Assembly (NCBI GenBank): GCA_016743235.1
Contig: VRZD01000002.1
Coordinates: 273,159-337,158, forward strand
From: Pantanalinema sp. GBBB05
Lineage (GTDB): Bacteria > Cyanobacteriota > Cyanobacteriia > Leptolyngbyales > Leptolyngbyaceae
DNA length: 64,000 bases
Direction: 5' to 3'
Position 1 is the stretch's first letter. Every line of letters begins with the position of its first letter. Of this stretch, positions 36,300 through 45,249 are shown piece by piece. The translations under genes were made by a program, and so were the position numbers. The notes under the pieces are model-generated. The model was not told the DNA's origin. It ran no database searches and saw nothing but the letters and a program-made list of their open reading frames with translations.

Positions 36300-36572
36300 C
36301 TGAATGTTCGAGCTTAGCGGCTGAAGGTTGAACATTAACGGCTGAATGTTTGAGCTTGGTGGCTGAATGTTTTTGGTTAACGCCTGAATGTTTGAGCTTA
36401 GCGCGTGAATGTTTTACTTTAGCGGCTGAATGTTTTTGGTTAACGCCTGAATGTTTGAGCTTAGCGCGTGAATGTTTTACTTTAGCGGCTGAATGTTTTT
36501 GGTTAACGCCTGAATGTTTTACTTTAGCGGCTGAATGTTTTTGGTTAACGCGTGAATGTTTGAGCTTAGCGA
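36300..36572. repeat. Thirteen-unit 21-bp tandem repeat array
   Basis: Thirteen units of exactly 21 bp. Each has a near-constant first part, (C/G)TGAATGTTT, and one of three variable parts: GAGCTTAGCG (A), TTGGTTAACG (B) or TACTTTAGCG (C). The order of the later units is B-A-C-B-A-C-B-C-B-A, and the 63-bp block B-A-C at 36363-36425 is repeated exactly at 36426-36488. Because 21 is a multiple of three, long ORFs exist on both strands (seven-residue repeats), which I do not regard as genes. There are no CRISPR-like spacers. Confidence 0.85.
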
Positions 36573-36612
36573 CTGCTTTAAAAGATTTGCTCTGTTTCAT
36601 TGCAGACTCCGC

Positions 36613-36709
36613 GATCCCCCCTAGCCCCCCTTAAAAAGGGGGGAAATAGGCTCATAGTCCCCCTTTTTTCTAGCGTTAGCGGCGCGGAGCGCGGGGATTT
36701 AGGGGGATC
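36613..36709. repeat. GATCCCCC-ended palindromic repeat, copy 2
   Basis: 97 bp with GATCCCCC termini. It contains CTAGCGTTAGCGGC, the reverse complement of the interior of copies 1 and 3, so it is inverted relative to them, and it is shorter. It sits between the two blocks of the 21-bp repeat. Confidence 0.68.
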
Positions 36710-36758
36710 TATACGATTTGCTACAGCTAATAGGACTTTTAAAACACCCTCTTAGCGG

Positions 36759-36845
36759 CTAAATGTTTTTGGTTAACGCGTGAATGTTTTTTTTGGTTAA
36801 CGTATGAATATTTGAGCTTAGCGGCTGAATGTTTGAGGTTCAGCA
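36759..36845. repeat. Second block of the 21-bp repeat
   Basis: Four more units (one with a 3-bp expansion of the T-run) of the array at 36300-36572, types B, B, A, A. They are separated from the main array by 186 bp that includes the palindromic element copy 2. Confidence 0.75.
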
Positions 36846-37204
36846 CCAAAACGAGCCAATAAACGATCGTTCCATCTCCACCCTTACCCCACATACGCGA
36901 AGAGGCACTGATCACAGCGCCTCTGGGTTAAAGTGTTCAATTTTTGGACAACGTGCATCTTATATATCAAACCTCATTTAGCAACTCAAATAGCCATCAA
37001 CACACCGTAAACACACTCAGGGAAACCGTAAAACCACAAATAACGTTTAAGAGCCAGTGAAGTCATTTACCGTCTACCAAACCGCGTGGGAGCGTAACCG
37101 TAACCCGTCGTAGTTGGCATCGACGCCCCTGATACCCCCAGCCTTTTTCCCATCTTAGGAACCAAACAAGAGATGTGAGGTCGTCCACTGCCGACTCATC
37201 GGTC
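36846..37204. other. Intergenic region downstream of nblA
   Basis: About 360 bp with no supported gene. A 6-bp stem (AGAGGC/GCCTCT) near 36898-36922 is too weak and too far to be called the nblA terminator. Confidence 0.35.
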
Positions 37205-37402
37205 TTACATTAGTTGCGGACCGGGTTCCAAGCCCCACTGGTGCTTCAAAAACTGCTTGTACATGTTTTCGCGCACAATCATTTGCTCATACAGCTTCAC
37301 CAGAAAATCCTGGGCTTGCTCGCGACTCATCTTCTGCACTTGAGACTCGAACGACTTGATACTGAATTGTTGTTCCAGCGAAAGCTCTACTGTGTGATCC
37401 AT
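37205..37402 (-). CDS. nblA: Phycobilisome degradation protein NblA
   Basis: 65 residues, the typical NblA size. The family pattern is clear: ELSLEQQFSIKSFESQVQKM, then SREQAQDFLVKLYEQMIVRE, then KQFLKHQWGLEPGP. NblA binds phycobiliprotein alpha subunits and brings the Clp protease to the phycobilisome when nitrogen or sulfur is limiting, giving the bleaching response. It stands alone on the minus strand with a long upstream region that contains a TTCAGAA palindrome, a likely control site. Confidence 0.94.
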   Translation of the reverse strand: MDHTVELSLEQQFSIKSFESQVQKMSREQAQDFLVKLYEQMIVRENMYKQFLKHQWGLEPGPQLM

Positions 37403-37456
37403 AACAAACTCCAGTTTTGAGAGAGTACGTAGATTGAACGTAGATGAAATCCACTA

Positions 37457-37486
37457 TTCTGAATGTTCAGAATTAACGGTTCAGAA
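37457..37486. promoter_or_regulatory. TTCAGAA operator candidate upstream of nblA
   Basis: TTCTGAA-TG-TTCAGAA is a perfect inverted repeat (37457-37472), and a third half-site TTCAGAA follows at 37480-37486. It lies 55-84 bp upstream of the nblA start, where a regulator of the bleaching response could bind. It does not match the NtcA consensus (GTA-N8-TAC). Confidence 0.5.
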
Positions 37487-38018
37487 CAGGGATACTTATG
37501 ATCTTCGATCGTCGGGTTAGGTTAAGAGTTCCCTAAGCCAGCCAATCTCTATCACTTGTATTACAGAAGATAACAACTATTTGACAAAGTGCCCATACCC
37601 CCCTTGGGCTAATCCGTTCGGGATATCCCTACTTTTCTACTCTTGATCTACGTCCCAGGATAGGCATTTATGCAGTAAAACTGTGCTTTTCAGCGATTCT
37701 TAGCGTCACGATCGCACCCGATTACACTACCGTCAGAATTTCATCAGTCCCTGACTTTTGCCCAAAAACCAGTGCTTATTTCCTTAAAATCGGCTAATCT
37801 GATCGATTTACAAATTCTATCTATCGAAATAGCTCAGAATATCGCCCGACCTCTAGCCTAAAGGTCTGTCTCTCGCCACAAACCCACCCTCCGGCAGAGA
37901 TCCGCCTCTATCTTCGGTACTACCCCACCATTACCGTGTAAAGCTTTCCATCAATTTACGAATAATTGTGGAAACCCGTTGCGATCGGCAGTTTTATCCC
38001 CTCTCACCTGTATTTAAA
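37487..38018. other. Long intergenic stretch between nblA and the secreted protein
   Basis: More than 500 bp without a supportable ORF or RNA gene. It lies between divergent genes and presumably holds long leader regions. Confidence 0.35.
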
Positions 38019-38065
38019 TGAGTAGCTTTACTCAACGCCTCTACTGAAATGAGTAGATTTACTCA
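38019..38065. promoter_or_regulatory. Twin palindromic operators TGAGTA-N4-TACTCA
   Basis: Two copies of TGAGTA(G)N TTTACTCA-type palindromes, at 38019-38034 (spacer GCTT) and 38050-38065 (spacer GATT). Each is embedded in a nearly identical 22-bp context (AAA before, AC after). The centres are 31 bp apart, three helical turns, so both face the same side of the DNA. They lie about 230 bp upstream of the secreted-protein start and more than 600 bp from nblA. Confidence 0.6.
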
Positions 38066-38292
38066 ACTATGCCCACCACTTGCTCCCAGTTCAACGCGAC
38101 CTGCCAGCCCTGACTTCGTCCCCTCACTCCTATAAAAAAATTTCGCCTAATCACAAAAAAATTAGCTTTACCTGTTCCCCGATCGACAAAATGGGCATTC
38201 TAAAACTAAGATGCCGCACTACCCGACGTCAGCAGTCCGCTATCAGCATCGCCTTTGATTCCCATCATTCACCTACCACCAACCTAATCCAG

Positions 38293-39006
38293 ATGATGCA
38301 TTTACAAAGAAGCTCACTGCTTTGTCTGCTCGTTTTACTCACCTCTTGGAGTCCCCTTTCTCCCCTCTCCACCGCCCCCGCTGGAGCTGACCCTGCCGCC
38401 CAAGAACAACGAGATACCCTGGTGCCGATCGTCGTCAAAACGCTGGGCTATCCCGACGCCAGTGTTGCCGTCCAACCCTATATCAAACGAATTACTCTGC
38501 AAGGGGGCTATGGCTTAGCCGATTGGGAAAGAGGCGAAGCATCAGGAATGGTCGCCTTAATTTCGCACCGCCAAAACACCTGGACTGCGATTCGGCTAGG
38601 TGGCGGCATGCCCTCAGCCACAGACTTGAGCCAGGCAACCGGCATGCCCGTCGCCCTCGCCCAAAGCTTATTAGATGAACATGTAGGCACAGCCCAAAGC
38701 CAAGCCCAAGTCGTCCCCAACTACTGCGGTAGTGGCGAAACCACCTTTCTAGCGGTAGAAACAACCAGCTACTTAATCAGTATTTGTGGAGCCAACCAGC
38801 CCACCACCTATATAGGCGTCGAAAAGCGCAATCCCCAGCAAAGCGTCCGCATTCCCGTGCAGGACTATAATTTAACCGCCCCGCAATACGTTGCCGTCAA
38901 TGGAGCGTATACCTATATCGTGGGGAACTCCGCCAAGGGCAAAACCTTAACCGTCTCTAAAGGGACAACGGAATTACTGCGTGAACCGATTCTGGCAGGC
39001 TTGTAA
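38293..39006 (+). CDS. Secreted/periplasmic hypothetical protein
   Basis: About 237 residues from the ATG at 38293 (or 38296). The frame is open back to 38080, but the codons before 38293 do not look coding. A signal peptide is visible (LLCLLVLLTSWSPLSPLSTAPAGA, cut near Ala-Gly-Ala). The mature part contains KRITLQGGYGLADWERGEASG and a Cys pair (PNYCGSG, ISICGAN) that may form a disulfide. It looks like one of the small exported proteins of unknown function common in cyanobacteria. The paired operators upstream suggest tight regulation. Confidence 0.7.
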   Translation: MMHLQRSSLLCLLVLLTSWSPLSPLSTAPAGADPAAQEQRDTLVPIVVKTLGYPDASVAVQPYIKRITLQGGYGLADWERGEASGMVALISHRQNTWTAIRLGGGMPSATDLSQATGMPVALAQSLLDEHVGTAQSQAQVVPNYCGSGETTFLAVETTSYLISICGANQPTTYIGVEKRNPQQSVRIPVQDYNLTAPQYVAVNGAYTYIVGNSAKGKTLTVSKGTTELLREPILAGL

Positions 39007-39070
39007 TCCCGTCGAACATTGTTCTGAGCAGAGGCTTTAAAGGGATTTCGCCGTGCCATCACCACTCCGA

Positions 39071-39296
39071 GATCCCCCCTAGGCTGTGTTTTAACACCAT
39101 TTGATCCTTCCTAACCCTCACGCTACGTGCCGCTAACGCTAGAAAAAAGGAGGGCACCGAACCATTCAAAGTCCCCCTTTTCAAGGCTACCGTGTACACA
39201 CAAATCGAGCCGATCCTCCCCAACCCTCCTTAACAAGGAGGGAGCCGAGCTAAACACGTTCAAAGTCCCCCTTTTTAAGGGGGATTTAGGGGGATC
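39071..39296. repeat. GATCCCCC-ended palindromic repeat, copy 3
   Basis: 226 bp, the longest copy. Terminal GATCCCCCCTAG... and ...GGGGGATTTAGGGGGATC, with internal CAAAGTCCCCC twice and GCCGCTAACGCTAG. It shares more than 100 bp of pattern with copy 1 in the same orientation. The rest of the 39007-39400 interval holds no gene. Confidence 0.7.
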
Positions 39297-39400
39297 GCTC
39301 CAGTACCAATTAATGAACCAAAAGGTTTTAAAACACGCCTTAGCCCCTTCGCAAAGCCACCGTATCCACCGATGCCTCACTAGATCGGCAAATCGAGCCT

Positions 39401-40774
39401 TTAAACCACCCGATTTTGGCGAATACATTCCTGATACCACTGAAAACTCGCCTTCGGAATCCGGCGTTGCGTTGGGTAATCCGTATATAACAAGCCAAAC
39501 CGCCGATCGCGACCCCATGCCCACTCAAAGTTATCCAGCAACGTCCAAATAAAATACCCTCGCACCGGATAGCCTTCCGCTACCGCGCGATGCACTGCCT
39601 TCAAATATTGCCGCAAATACAGGATGCGATCGGCATCTAACACCTCACCTGCTGCCGTCAGTTCATCCTCCACCGCACAGCCATTTTCTGTCATGACGAT
39701 CGGCAACTCTGGCTGCTGCAATACATCACGCACATGCCGAATCGACCAATACAATGACTCCGGCACAAACCATAACCAGGGCATATGCAAGCGCGGATAA
39801 CTCTTGGGATAATTCAACACCTCATACCCCTGCGGATTATTCGCTGCCCGGACATAGCTACCCGTATAAATATTCAGTCCCAACCAATCTAGCGGTTGGT
39901 GAATGATCTCCAGATCCCCCGGTTGCATATCCGGCGCCTCCGCTCCCAGGTGTTCCAGCAACACCGGGCTGTAGGCGCCCGTTAATGCCGGATAAATAAT
40001 CCCCCCATTCGCCCAATTCATGGGGAAGGCTGCCTGGGCAGCGGCAATATCGGCTGGGGATTCCGTCAACGGCACGGTCACTCCCGGATTGTCCACCAAC
40101 GCCACCTGACAGGGTTGAGGAGATGCCGCCCGAATCGCCTGACAGCCTAAGCCATGCGCCAATAACGCATGATGCGACGTTTGCCACACCTCCTTACGGC
40201 GACGAACTTTGGTTCCGGGGGCATGAGCCGGAATTTTATCCGCGTCATAACCCAGATGGGTAAAACAAGAAATTTCATTAATTGTCATCCAGGAAGTAAT
40301 GCGATCGCCCAGCCGACTCACCGTTGCCGTCACATAATCGGCAAAATCCTGGGCCATCTCCCGACTACGCCAGGAACCATAGCGTTGTTCTAATGCCTGC
40401 GGGCTATCCCAGTGAAACAGCGTCGCATGCGGAGTAATCCCATACTGCAACAACGTGTCCACTAACCGGCGGTAAAAATCCACCCCGGCTTCATTCACCT
40501 GTCCCCGTCCATCCGGCACAATCCGTGGCCAGGCAATGCTAAAGCGATAATGCCGGATGCCTAACTCCGCCATCAATTTGACATCACTTTCATATAAGTG
40601 ATAGTGGTCGCAAGCGATCGCCCCGGTATCGCCATTCACAGTGCGTCCCTTGGTAGCGCTAAACGTATCCCACACACTTGGCTTCCGCCCATCCTCCTGG
40701 ACTGCCCCTTCAATCTGATACGCCGCTGTCGCTGTGCCCCACATAAAGTCAGTGGGAAAGTCATAGCTCGTCAT
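39401..40774 (-). CDS. Glycoside hydrolase family 1 beta-glucosidase
   Basis: About 457 residues, a normal GH1 TIM barrel. N-terminal DFMWGTATAAYQIEGA is the family signature. The acid/base Glu is in WMTINEIS (about 167; the usual Pro after Glu is Ile here) and the nucleophile Glu in IVMTENGCAVED (about 363). It hydrolyses beta-glucosides, probably cellobiose-type sugars, in the cytosol (no signal peptide). Two ATGs follow a strong AGGAGGG; the second (40774) has the better spacing. Single gene. Confidence 0.92.
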   Translation of the reverse strand: MTSYDFPTDFMWGTATAAYQIEGAVQEDGRKPSVWDTFSATKGRTVNGDTGAIACDHYHLYESDVKLMAELGIRHYRFSIAWPRIVPDGRGQVNEAGVDFYRRLVDTLLQYGITPHATLFHWDSPQALEQRYGSWRSREMAQDFADYVTATVSRLGDRITSWMTINEISCFTHLGYDADKIPAHAPGTKVRRRKEVWQTSHHALLAHGLGCQAIRAASPQPCQVALVDNPGVTVPLTESPADIAAAQAAFPMNWANGGIIYPALTGAYSPVLLEHLGAEAPDMQPGDLEIIHQPLDWLGLNIYTGSYVRAANNPQGYEVLNYPKSYPRLHMPWLWFVPESLYWSIRHVRDVLQQPELPIVMTENGCAVEDELTAAGEVLDADRILYLRQYLKAVHRAVAEGYPVRGYFIWTLLDNFEWAWGRDRRFGLLYTDYPTQRRIPKASFQWYQECIRQNRVV

Positions 40775-41017
40775 CATTAACCCTCCTGCATAAAACCATG
40801 ACCTCAGATCTATTGACTGAGTAAGCAGAAGTTACCCTACATCGCTGGAGAGGATACACAGGACAAGATAAGTTTTGCGATCGCCCACCTGTGACCCACT
40901 TCCGGTAACCCATTTACCATCTATTCTGCGTTGTCCCAAGCCTTCTGTGAACCGCTTTGGACATGGGTAAATCGGTGCATCCCATTCCACTAACCTCTTT
41001 ACCCCCTAGCAGGCACT

Positions 41018-43018
41018 ATGTTCTCTACACAATCTTCTTCAAGTACGTTGCCCCTGCAAAACCAACTGGATAGCCCCCTGGTTGGGACTATCGCTACACC
41101 GGATCAAGTTGGCACCCTGAGCGATCCGATCGGTAGTAGTGCGCTCTTCCATGCCAGCACTGATGATTTATCCACTCAAGCCTTAGTCGCTCCAGTCACC
41201 AACTCTACAAATTTCGTTTCAACTGACATAGTGACGATCGACCTACCGATCATTGTCTTATTTTCAGACAACTCGATGGCAGGAGCGAATCAAGTTAGTA
41301 GTCTCAGTAGTGTGCAAACCTTCAACGATTTTGTTGGTGCTAGCGATACACAAGATTACTATCGCTTCAACTTAGCTTATGGCGGCAACTTCAACTTATC
41401 CTTAACTGGTTTAGCGACCGATGCCGATGTTTATCTGATGAATAGCGTTGGCAACATTATTGCCAGTTCTACGTATGGCAGTAACCACGATGAAGCGATT
41501 AACGTCGCGGGTTTAGCGGCTGGAGACTACTATGTGCGAGTGTTCCAATATAGCGGTGACACCAACTACACGCTGCGATTATCCAGTAGCTACCACAGTG
41601 ACTTATTACCAACTGAAACCAACATTGGCGCCCTCTCTGGAACCCAAACCTTTAGTGGGGCAATTAATAACCTGAATACTGCCGACACCTACAGTTTCAG
41701 TGTGACAGATTCGCTGGTTTGGAACGGTTGGATTCCTACCTGGCAAGCCACAAACGTCAATATCACCCTGAGCGGACTCAGTAGCGACTCTGACATCCGA
41801 TTGATTCGGGATGCCAATGGCAATGGCGTGATTGATGGCAGCGATGTCATCACTGGCTCTTACCGAGGTGGCAATGCTGCCGAGTGGATTAGCTCAGCAT
41901 TGAGTACCGGCACTTACTTTGTCCAGATCTATCAATACAGCGGTGACAGTAACTATCACTTCAGCATCTCTACGGGAGATTGGTACAGCCAAAATCTGAG
42001 TGATGCTGGGGTGATTGGCGAATCTCGGTTTGCGGCGAGAGATGGCTCAATCAGTCGCAATGAGATGATCGCGATTCTGCGAGAAACCAAAGACTATGGC
42101 ACGATCGATGCGACTGAAGTTACCGATCTACGGCGGATTGTCAGCAGCTTGGGCTACATGATGCCCGACTACGTGCGGAACCTCAGCAACAAGATCGTTA
42201 ACAGCGACCCTGCTAACACCCGCTCTGGCATCGGCAACCTGTTTGCAGGCAGCAGCGATACCCAAATGGAAAATCTGATTGGCAAGTGGTTCCTGGGCAC
42301 CGATCGCCCCACTGCCGCTGGCACTTACCGTTACGTTAGTGGTTCCCTATTTCAGGGTGGCATTAGCGTTAGCGATATTGATCAAGGCGGGGTGGGCGAC
42401 TGCTACTTCATGTCTTCGCTGGGTGCCTTTGCCAACGATCGCCCCTCTGTGATCAGTAACATGTTCATTGATAACGGGGACGGCACCTTCACAGTCCGCT
42501 TCTATAACGGCGGGGCAACCGAGTACGTGACGGTCGATCGCTACCTGCCCACCGATGCCTACGGTAACGCGATCTACGCTGGTTGGGGTGGCGGCTCCTA
42601 CAGTGAAGCGGATAACGAACTGTGGGCAGCGTTAGCGGAGAGAGCCTATGCTCAACTCAACGAATCGGGTTGGATTGGGCAGGACAACACCAACTCCTAT
42701 GCTGGGTTGGATGGTGGCTGGATGGCTCCTGTGATGCGCCAGATTACGGGAGAGAGCGCTTCCTCGATGTCCGTTAACTCTTTCTTCATGAGCCAAGGTC
42801 TATTGATTAGCCTGGTAAATGGCAGTACGCCCATCACAGCCGGATTCGTCAGTGGCGGCGGTTACGGAGTGGTAAACAGCCATGCTTATACCATTACCTC
42901 CTATAACTCAGCGACCGGACGCTTCCACCTTAACAACCCCTGGGGTAACACCCACGCGGATGTCACTTGGGACGAACTGAGAGCACTAAACGCTCAAATC
43001 GAATGGAGCAACATCTAG
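41018..43018 (+). CDS. Bacterial calpain-family cysteine protease with PPC domains
   Basis: 666 residues. Two pre-peptidase C-terminal (PPC) beta-sandwich domains lie at about 97-190 and 203-320, each with a YYVRVFQYSGDTNYTL-type strand. A calpain (C2) catalytic domain follows at about 430-660. The triad is visible: Cys462 in GGVGDCYFMSSL, His622 in NSHAYTI and Asn640 in LNNPWGN. Calpains are Ca-dependent limited-cleavage proteases; a Ca-binding-like DANGNGVIDGSD stretch lies at about 265-276. There is no classical signal peptide, and the first 60 residues are Ser/Thr-rich. PPC domains usually occur on exported proteases, so non-classical export is likely but unproven. Confidence 0.88.
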   Translation: MFSTQSSSSTLPLQNQLDSPLVGTIATPDQVGTLSDPIGSSALFHASTDDLSTQALVAPVTNSTNFVSTDIVTIDLPIIVLFSDNSMAGANQVSSLSSVQTFNDFVGASDTQDYYRFNLAYGGNFNLSLTGLATDADVYLMNSVGNIIASSTYGSNHDEAINVAGLAAGDYYVRVFQYSGDTNYTLRLSSSYHSDLLPTETNIGALSGTQTFSGAINNLNTADTYSFSVTDSLVWNGWIPTWQATNVNITLSGLSSDSDIRLIRDANGNGVIDGSDVITGSYRGGNAAEWISSALSTGTYFVQIYQYSGDSNYHFSISTGDWYSQNLSDAGVIGESRFAARDGSISRNEMIAILRETKDYGTIDATEVTDLRRIVSSLGYMMPDYVRNLSNKIVNSDPANTRSGIGNLFAGSSDTQMENLIGKWFLGTDRPTAAGTYRYVSGSLFQGGISVSDIDQGGVGDCYFMSSLGAFANDRPSVISNMFIDNGDGTFTVRFYNGGATEYVTVDRYLPTDAYGNAIYAGWGGGSYSEADNELWAALAERAYAQLNESGWIGQDNTNSYAGLDGGWMAPVMRQITGESASSMSVNSFFMSQGLLISLVNGSTPITAGFVSGGGYGVVNSHAYTITSYNSATGRFHLNNPWGNTHADVTWDELRALNAQIEWSNI

Positions 43019-43072
43019 TTCACCACTCCCGTCAATCACCTAGATCTGCATCAGTAAATCGGTGAGTCAACC

Positions 43073-43110
43073 ATCAGGATAACCGGGAGGGTGCTCTCAG
43101 TTATCCTGAT
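43073..43110 (+). terminator. Stem-loop after calpain gene
   Basis: ATCAGGATAAC pairs perfectly with GTTATCCTGAT across a 16-nt loop, 55 bp after the stop. No T-run follows, so it may be a factor-dependent or stabilising 3' end. Confidence 0.55.
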
Positions 43111-43167
43111 CCGCGTTCCGCTTTCTGCTACCCCGAACGAACATGACGATGCTGCACCCCCTGAATT

Positions 43168-43659
43168 ATGCTGAAAACCCTAATACCCCTGAGTTTGATC
43201 ATCAGTGCGATCGCCTGTAATCATCTCCTCGCCCAAGATTCCTCCGTTCCTTTAGCCTCTAAACCGACTATGTCTGCCACAACCCAACTTTCAATTCAAC
43301 AGGTCACTCTGAGCGCTCGGGAAGAACTCCGCCGCCCTTTAGGTCAACCTGACGCTCCCAACCGCCCGATCGGCTTTGCTGATGTGGTGCTCACGCTGAC
43401 AAACCCTGAGCAACGTGATATGACGATCGTCATCCGTCGGATTGAAATTCGTGATGTCAAAACCGAAGCGATCTATCTCACCACCTCATTGCCAACACTC
43501 ATTCGCCTGCATCCATTAGAGAACTCCGTCAACGATGTCCATTTGCTCAACAAAACTGGTTTTCCAGGGCATGATGCTGTCAAAGCTGTAGTCTATTACG
43601 AAATCGAACAGCGACTCGGAATCATTGAATCTCAGCCTGTAGCCGTGACTCGCTCCTAG
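43168..43659 (+). CDS. Exported hypothetical protein, possible lipoprotein
   Basis: 163 residues. An N-terminal signal (MLKTLIPLSLIISAIACNHL) ends in a possible, imperfect lipobox (AIAC). The mature part begins with a Ser/Thr-rich linker and continues as a beta-rich domain (FADVVLTLTNPEQRDMTIVIRRIEI) reminiscent of an immunoglobulin-like fold. Function unrecognised. The 300 bp after it hold no gene. Confidence 0.65.
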   Translation: MLKTLIPLSLIISAIACNHLLAQDSSVPLASKPTMSATTQLSIQQVTLSAREELRRPLGQPDAPNRPIGFADVVLTLTNPEQRDMTIVIRRIEIRDVKTEAIYLTTSLPTLIRLHPLENSVNDVHLLNKTGFPGHDAVKAVVYYEIEQRLGIIESQPVAVTRS

Positions 43660-43984
43660 CCACCGCCAATTCATTCCCCAGGTGGAACGCTCCAATCGGC
43701 AACTGAATTCAACTCATTGTCTGTCATTCACCCCGGCATTCCCCTACAGGAGTGGGCGGGGTTTTAGCTGCTTCCACTCACTCCCACCGAGGCATCAGTG
43801 AGGCGTTTGGGTCAATCCTGCTAGCCCCATGAGCTGCCCTGGTAGCCGTGAATGCCTGCGATCGCGCCACCTAACCCACTCCCACTATTACAGATGGATT
43901 CACCTCAGCCCCTGCCTGCCAACCCACTCCAACCCTCCCACAAATAGTACTCCCCTCATCCCTCTCATCTCCCTCATCCCTAAC

Positions 43985-44015
43985 AAAAAAGGTGTGCCAC
44001 CTTAGCGACACACCT
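43985..44015 (-). terminator. Intrinsic terminator of DUF1822 gene
   Basis: On the minus strand AGGTGTG, a 12-nt loop, CACACCT and a run of six T. It lies 40 bp after the DUF1822 stop and is a classic Rho-independent terminator for the sigma factor-DUF1822 operon. Confidence 0.8.
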
Positions 44016-44054
44016 GATATTGAGCTGGAGTGTAGTTTGAATTGCGATCGGACG

Positions 44055-45227
44055 TTAGAACCGCAGCACCTCACGATCGTAGTCTTCTGGTAAGGGATTC
44101 ACTTCCCAGACCAGACCTTCGCCTGGTTCCACAGCGACTTCAACATACAATTCGCTGATGGTCTCGGTGGCTGTATCTTCGTTGTTGGGGAAGGCTTGCA
44201 GGTCTTCAGTCAGCAGTCGCAGCGTCCAGCCTGCCGGAATCATTTGCTCTGCTGCAACTGGACGCAGTTCAAATCGCCATGCCGAAACTTCACCTTCCAG
44301 CGGCAATACCAATAGTTCGTAGTCAGCCCCCGCGATCGTCAATCCTCGTACCAGAGTTTGGGATTGGCTCTTCCGCCAGCCCGATTCTAGGCTAGGAGCA
44401 CTCCGCATTCCCGTCACAGCGATCGGCTGTAAAGTCATTTGGCTCCAACCCAACTGCTGGGCTAGATGCGAAATCCCCGATTGAAACCATTGTTGGGCAG
44501 ACCATTGTTCAGGCAGTCCTTGACGCAGTTCATATAACCGTTGGCGCCAGCCACCATGCTCTAACAACGCGCCCCAGAGTTGAAACGGCACTTCCAACCG
44601 GGGAAAGGTCACAGCGGGATTACCCAACCGTTTCAGCAAATTTTCGGCTTGGGCTAACGGTAAGGCAGGTAGCGTCGCAACGTCTGCCCGTAATGTTTCC
44701 TCAGGGCAGAGTTCCCGCGTCACCCACAGCACATTGATATCCTGAATTAAGTGAGTGGCATCCAGATTGTAGGTGCGATCGTCGGCATCATAGCGAGCTT
44801 GAGCTTTCAGCCGTTGATGGGTCGTGTAGCCGTCAATCCGCAGCCAACCTTCGTCTATATTCACCTGCACCGCCAGGTAGTAATCGGCTACCCAACTCGG
44901 CAGGTCTACCCATTCTTGCGGTACCCGCAGTTCGTCAGCCTCGATCGCGGTGGTGGGAAGCAGCACTAGCCGCAGTCCATCAAAGGTAATCGCTGTTCCA
45001 TTCACCGCATCCCACAGACTAGACAGTGCTCCCGATCTCCAGACTTTAGCCGTGGGGGCATATTCACTCTGTAACCAGGGCAGAATTGCTGCTAGCGCCG
45101 TTTGGTTTAAGGTTGCCCGCCAGCGACTACCGGGAGTCGAAAATGCGGCTTCCGGCTCGCGGATCTCCGGAATTTCCAGGTAAAGATGGGTGTCTAGCCA
45201 AGTTGGTGAGGGAACATCGAAGGTCAT
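44055..45227 (-). CDS. DUF1822 family protein
   Basis: 390 residues, soluble, Trp- and Leu-rich, without signal peptide. The N-terminal WLDTHLYLEIPE and the C-terminal region (GWTLRLLTEDLQAFPNNEDTA, then LYVEVAVEPGEGLVWEV) match the cyanobacterial DUF1822 family. Its function is unknown. It is encoded 22 bp after the sigma factor gene and is likely co-transcribed, opposite the CHAT-CHASE2 and DUF928 genes with which DUF1822 genes commonly cluster. A role as partner or regulator of the sigma factor is an inference from this linkage. Confidence 0.8.
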   Translation of the reverse strand: MTFDVPSPTWLDTHLYLEIPEIREPEAAFSTPGSRWRATLNQTALAAILPWLQSEYAPTAKVWRSGALSSLWDAVNGTAITFDGLRLVLLPTTAIEADELRVPQEWVDLPSWVADYYLAVQVNIDEGWLRIDGYTTHQRLKAQARYDADDRTYNLDATHLIQDINVLWVTRELCPEETLRADVATLPALPLAQAENLLKRLGNPAVTFPRLEVPFQLWGALLEHGGWRQRLYELRQGLPEQWSAQQWFQSGISHLAQQLGWSQMTLQPIAVTGMRSAPSLESGWRKSQSQTLVRGLTIAGADYELLVLPLEGEVSAWRFELRPVAAEQMIPAGWTLRLLTEDLQAFPNNEDTATETISELYVEVAVEPGEGLVWEVNPLPEDYDREVLRF

Positions 45228-45249
45228 TTTAGGTACACTCCAGCGTGAA

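Noticed and set aside
36286..36634. 104-aa (minus) and 94-aa (plus) ORFs with seven-residue repeats
   Set aside because: They result from the 21-bp tandem repeat, which keeps both strands open in the same register. No convincing ribosome binding site, and the composition (Lys/His/Ser or Cys/Leu rich) is an artefact of the repeat.
36300..36845. Possible CRISPR array
   Set aside because: The period is 21 bp with no unique spacers, and no cas gene is nearby.
39123..39552. ORFs on both strands over the palindromic element and the GH1 gene end
   Set aside because: They run across the repeat element and antisense to the GH1 coding region; no protein-like composition.
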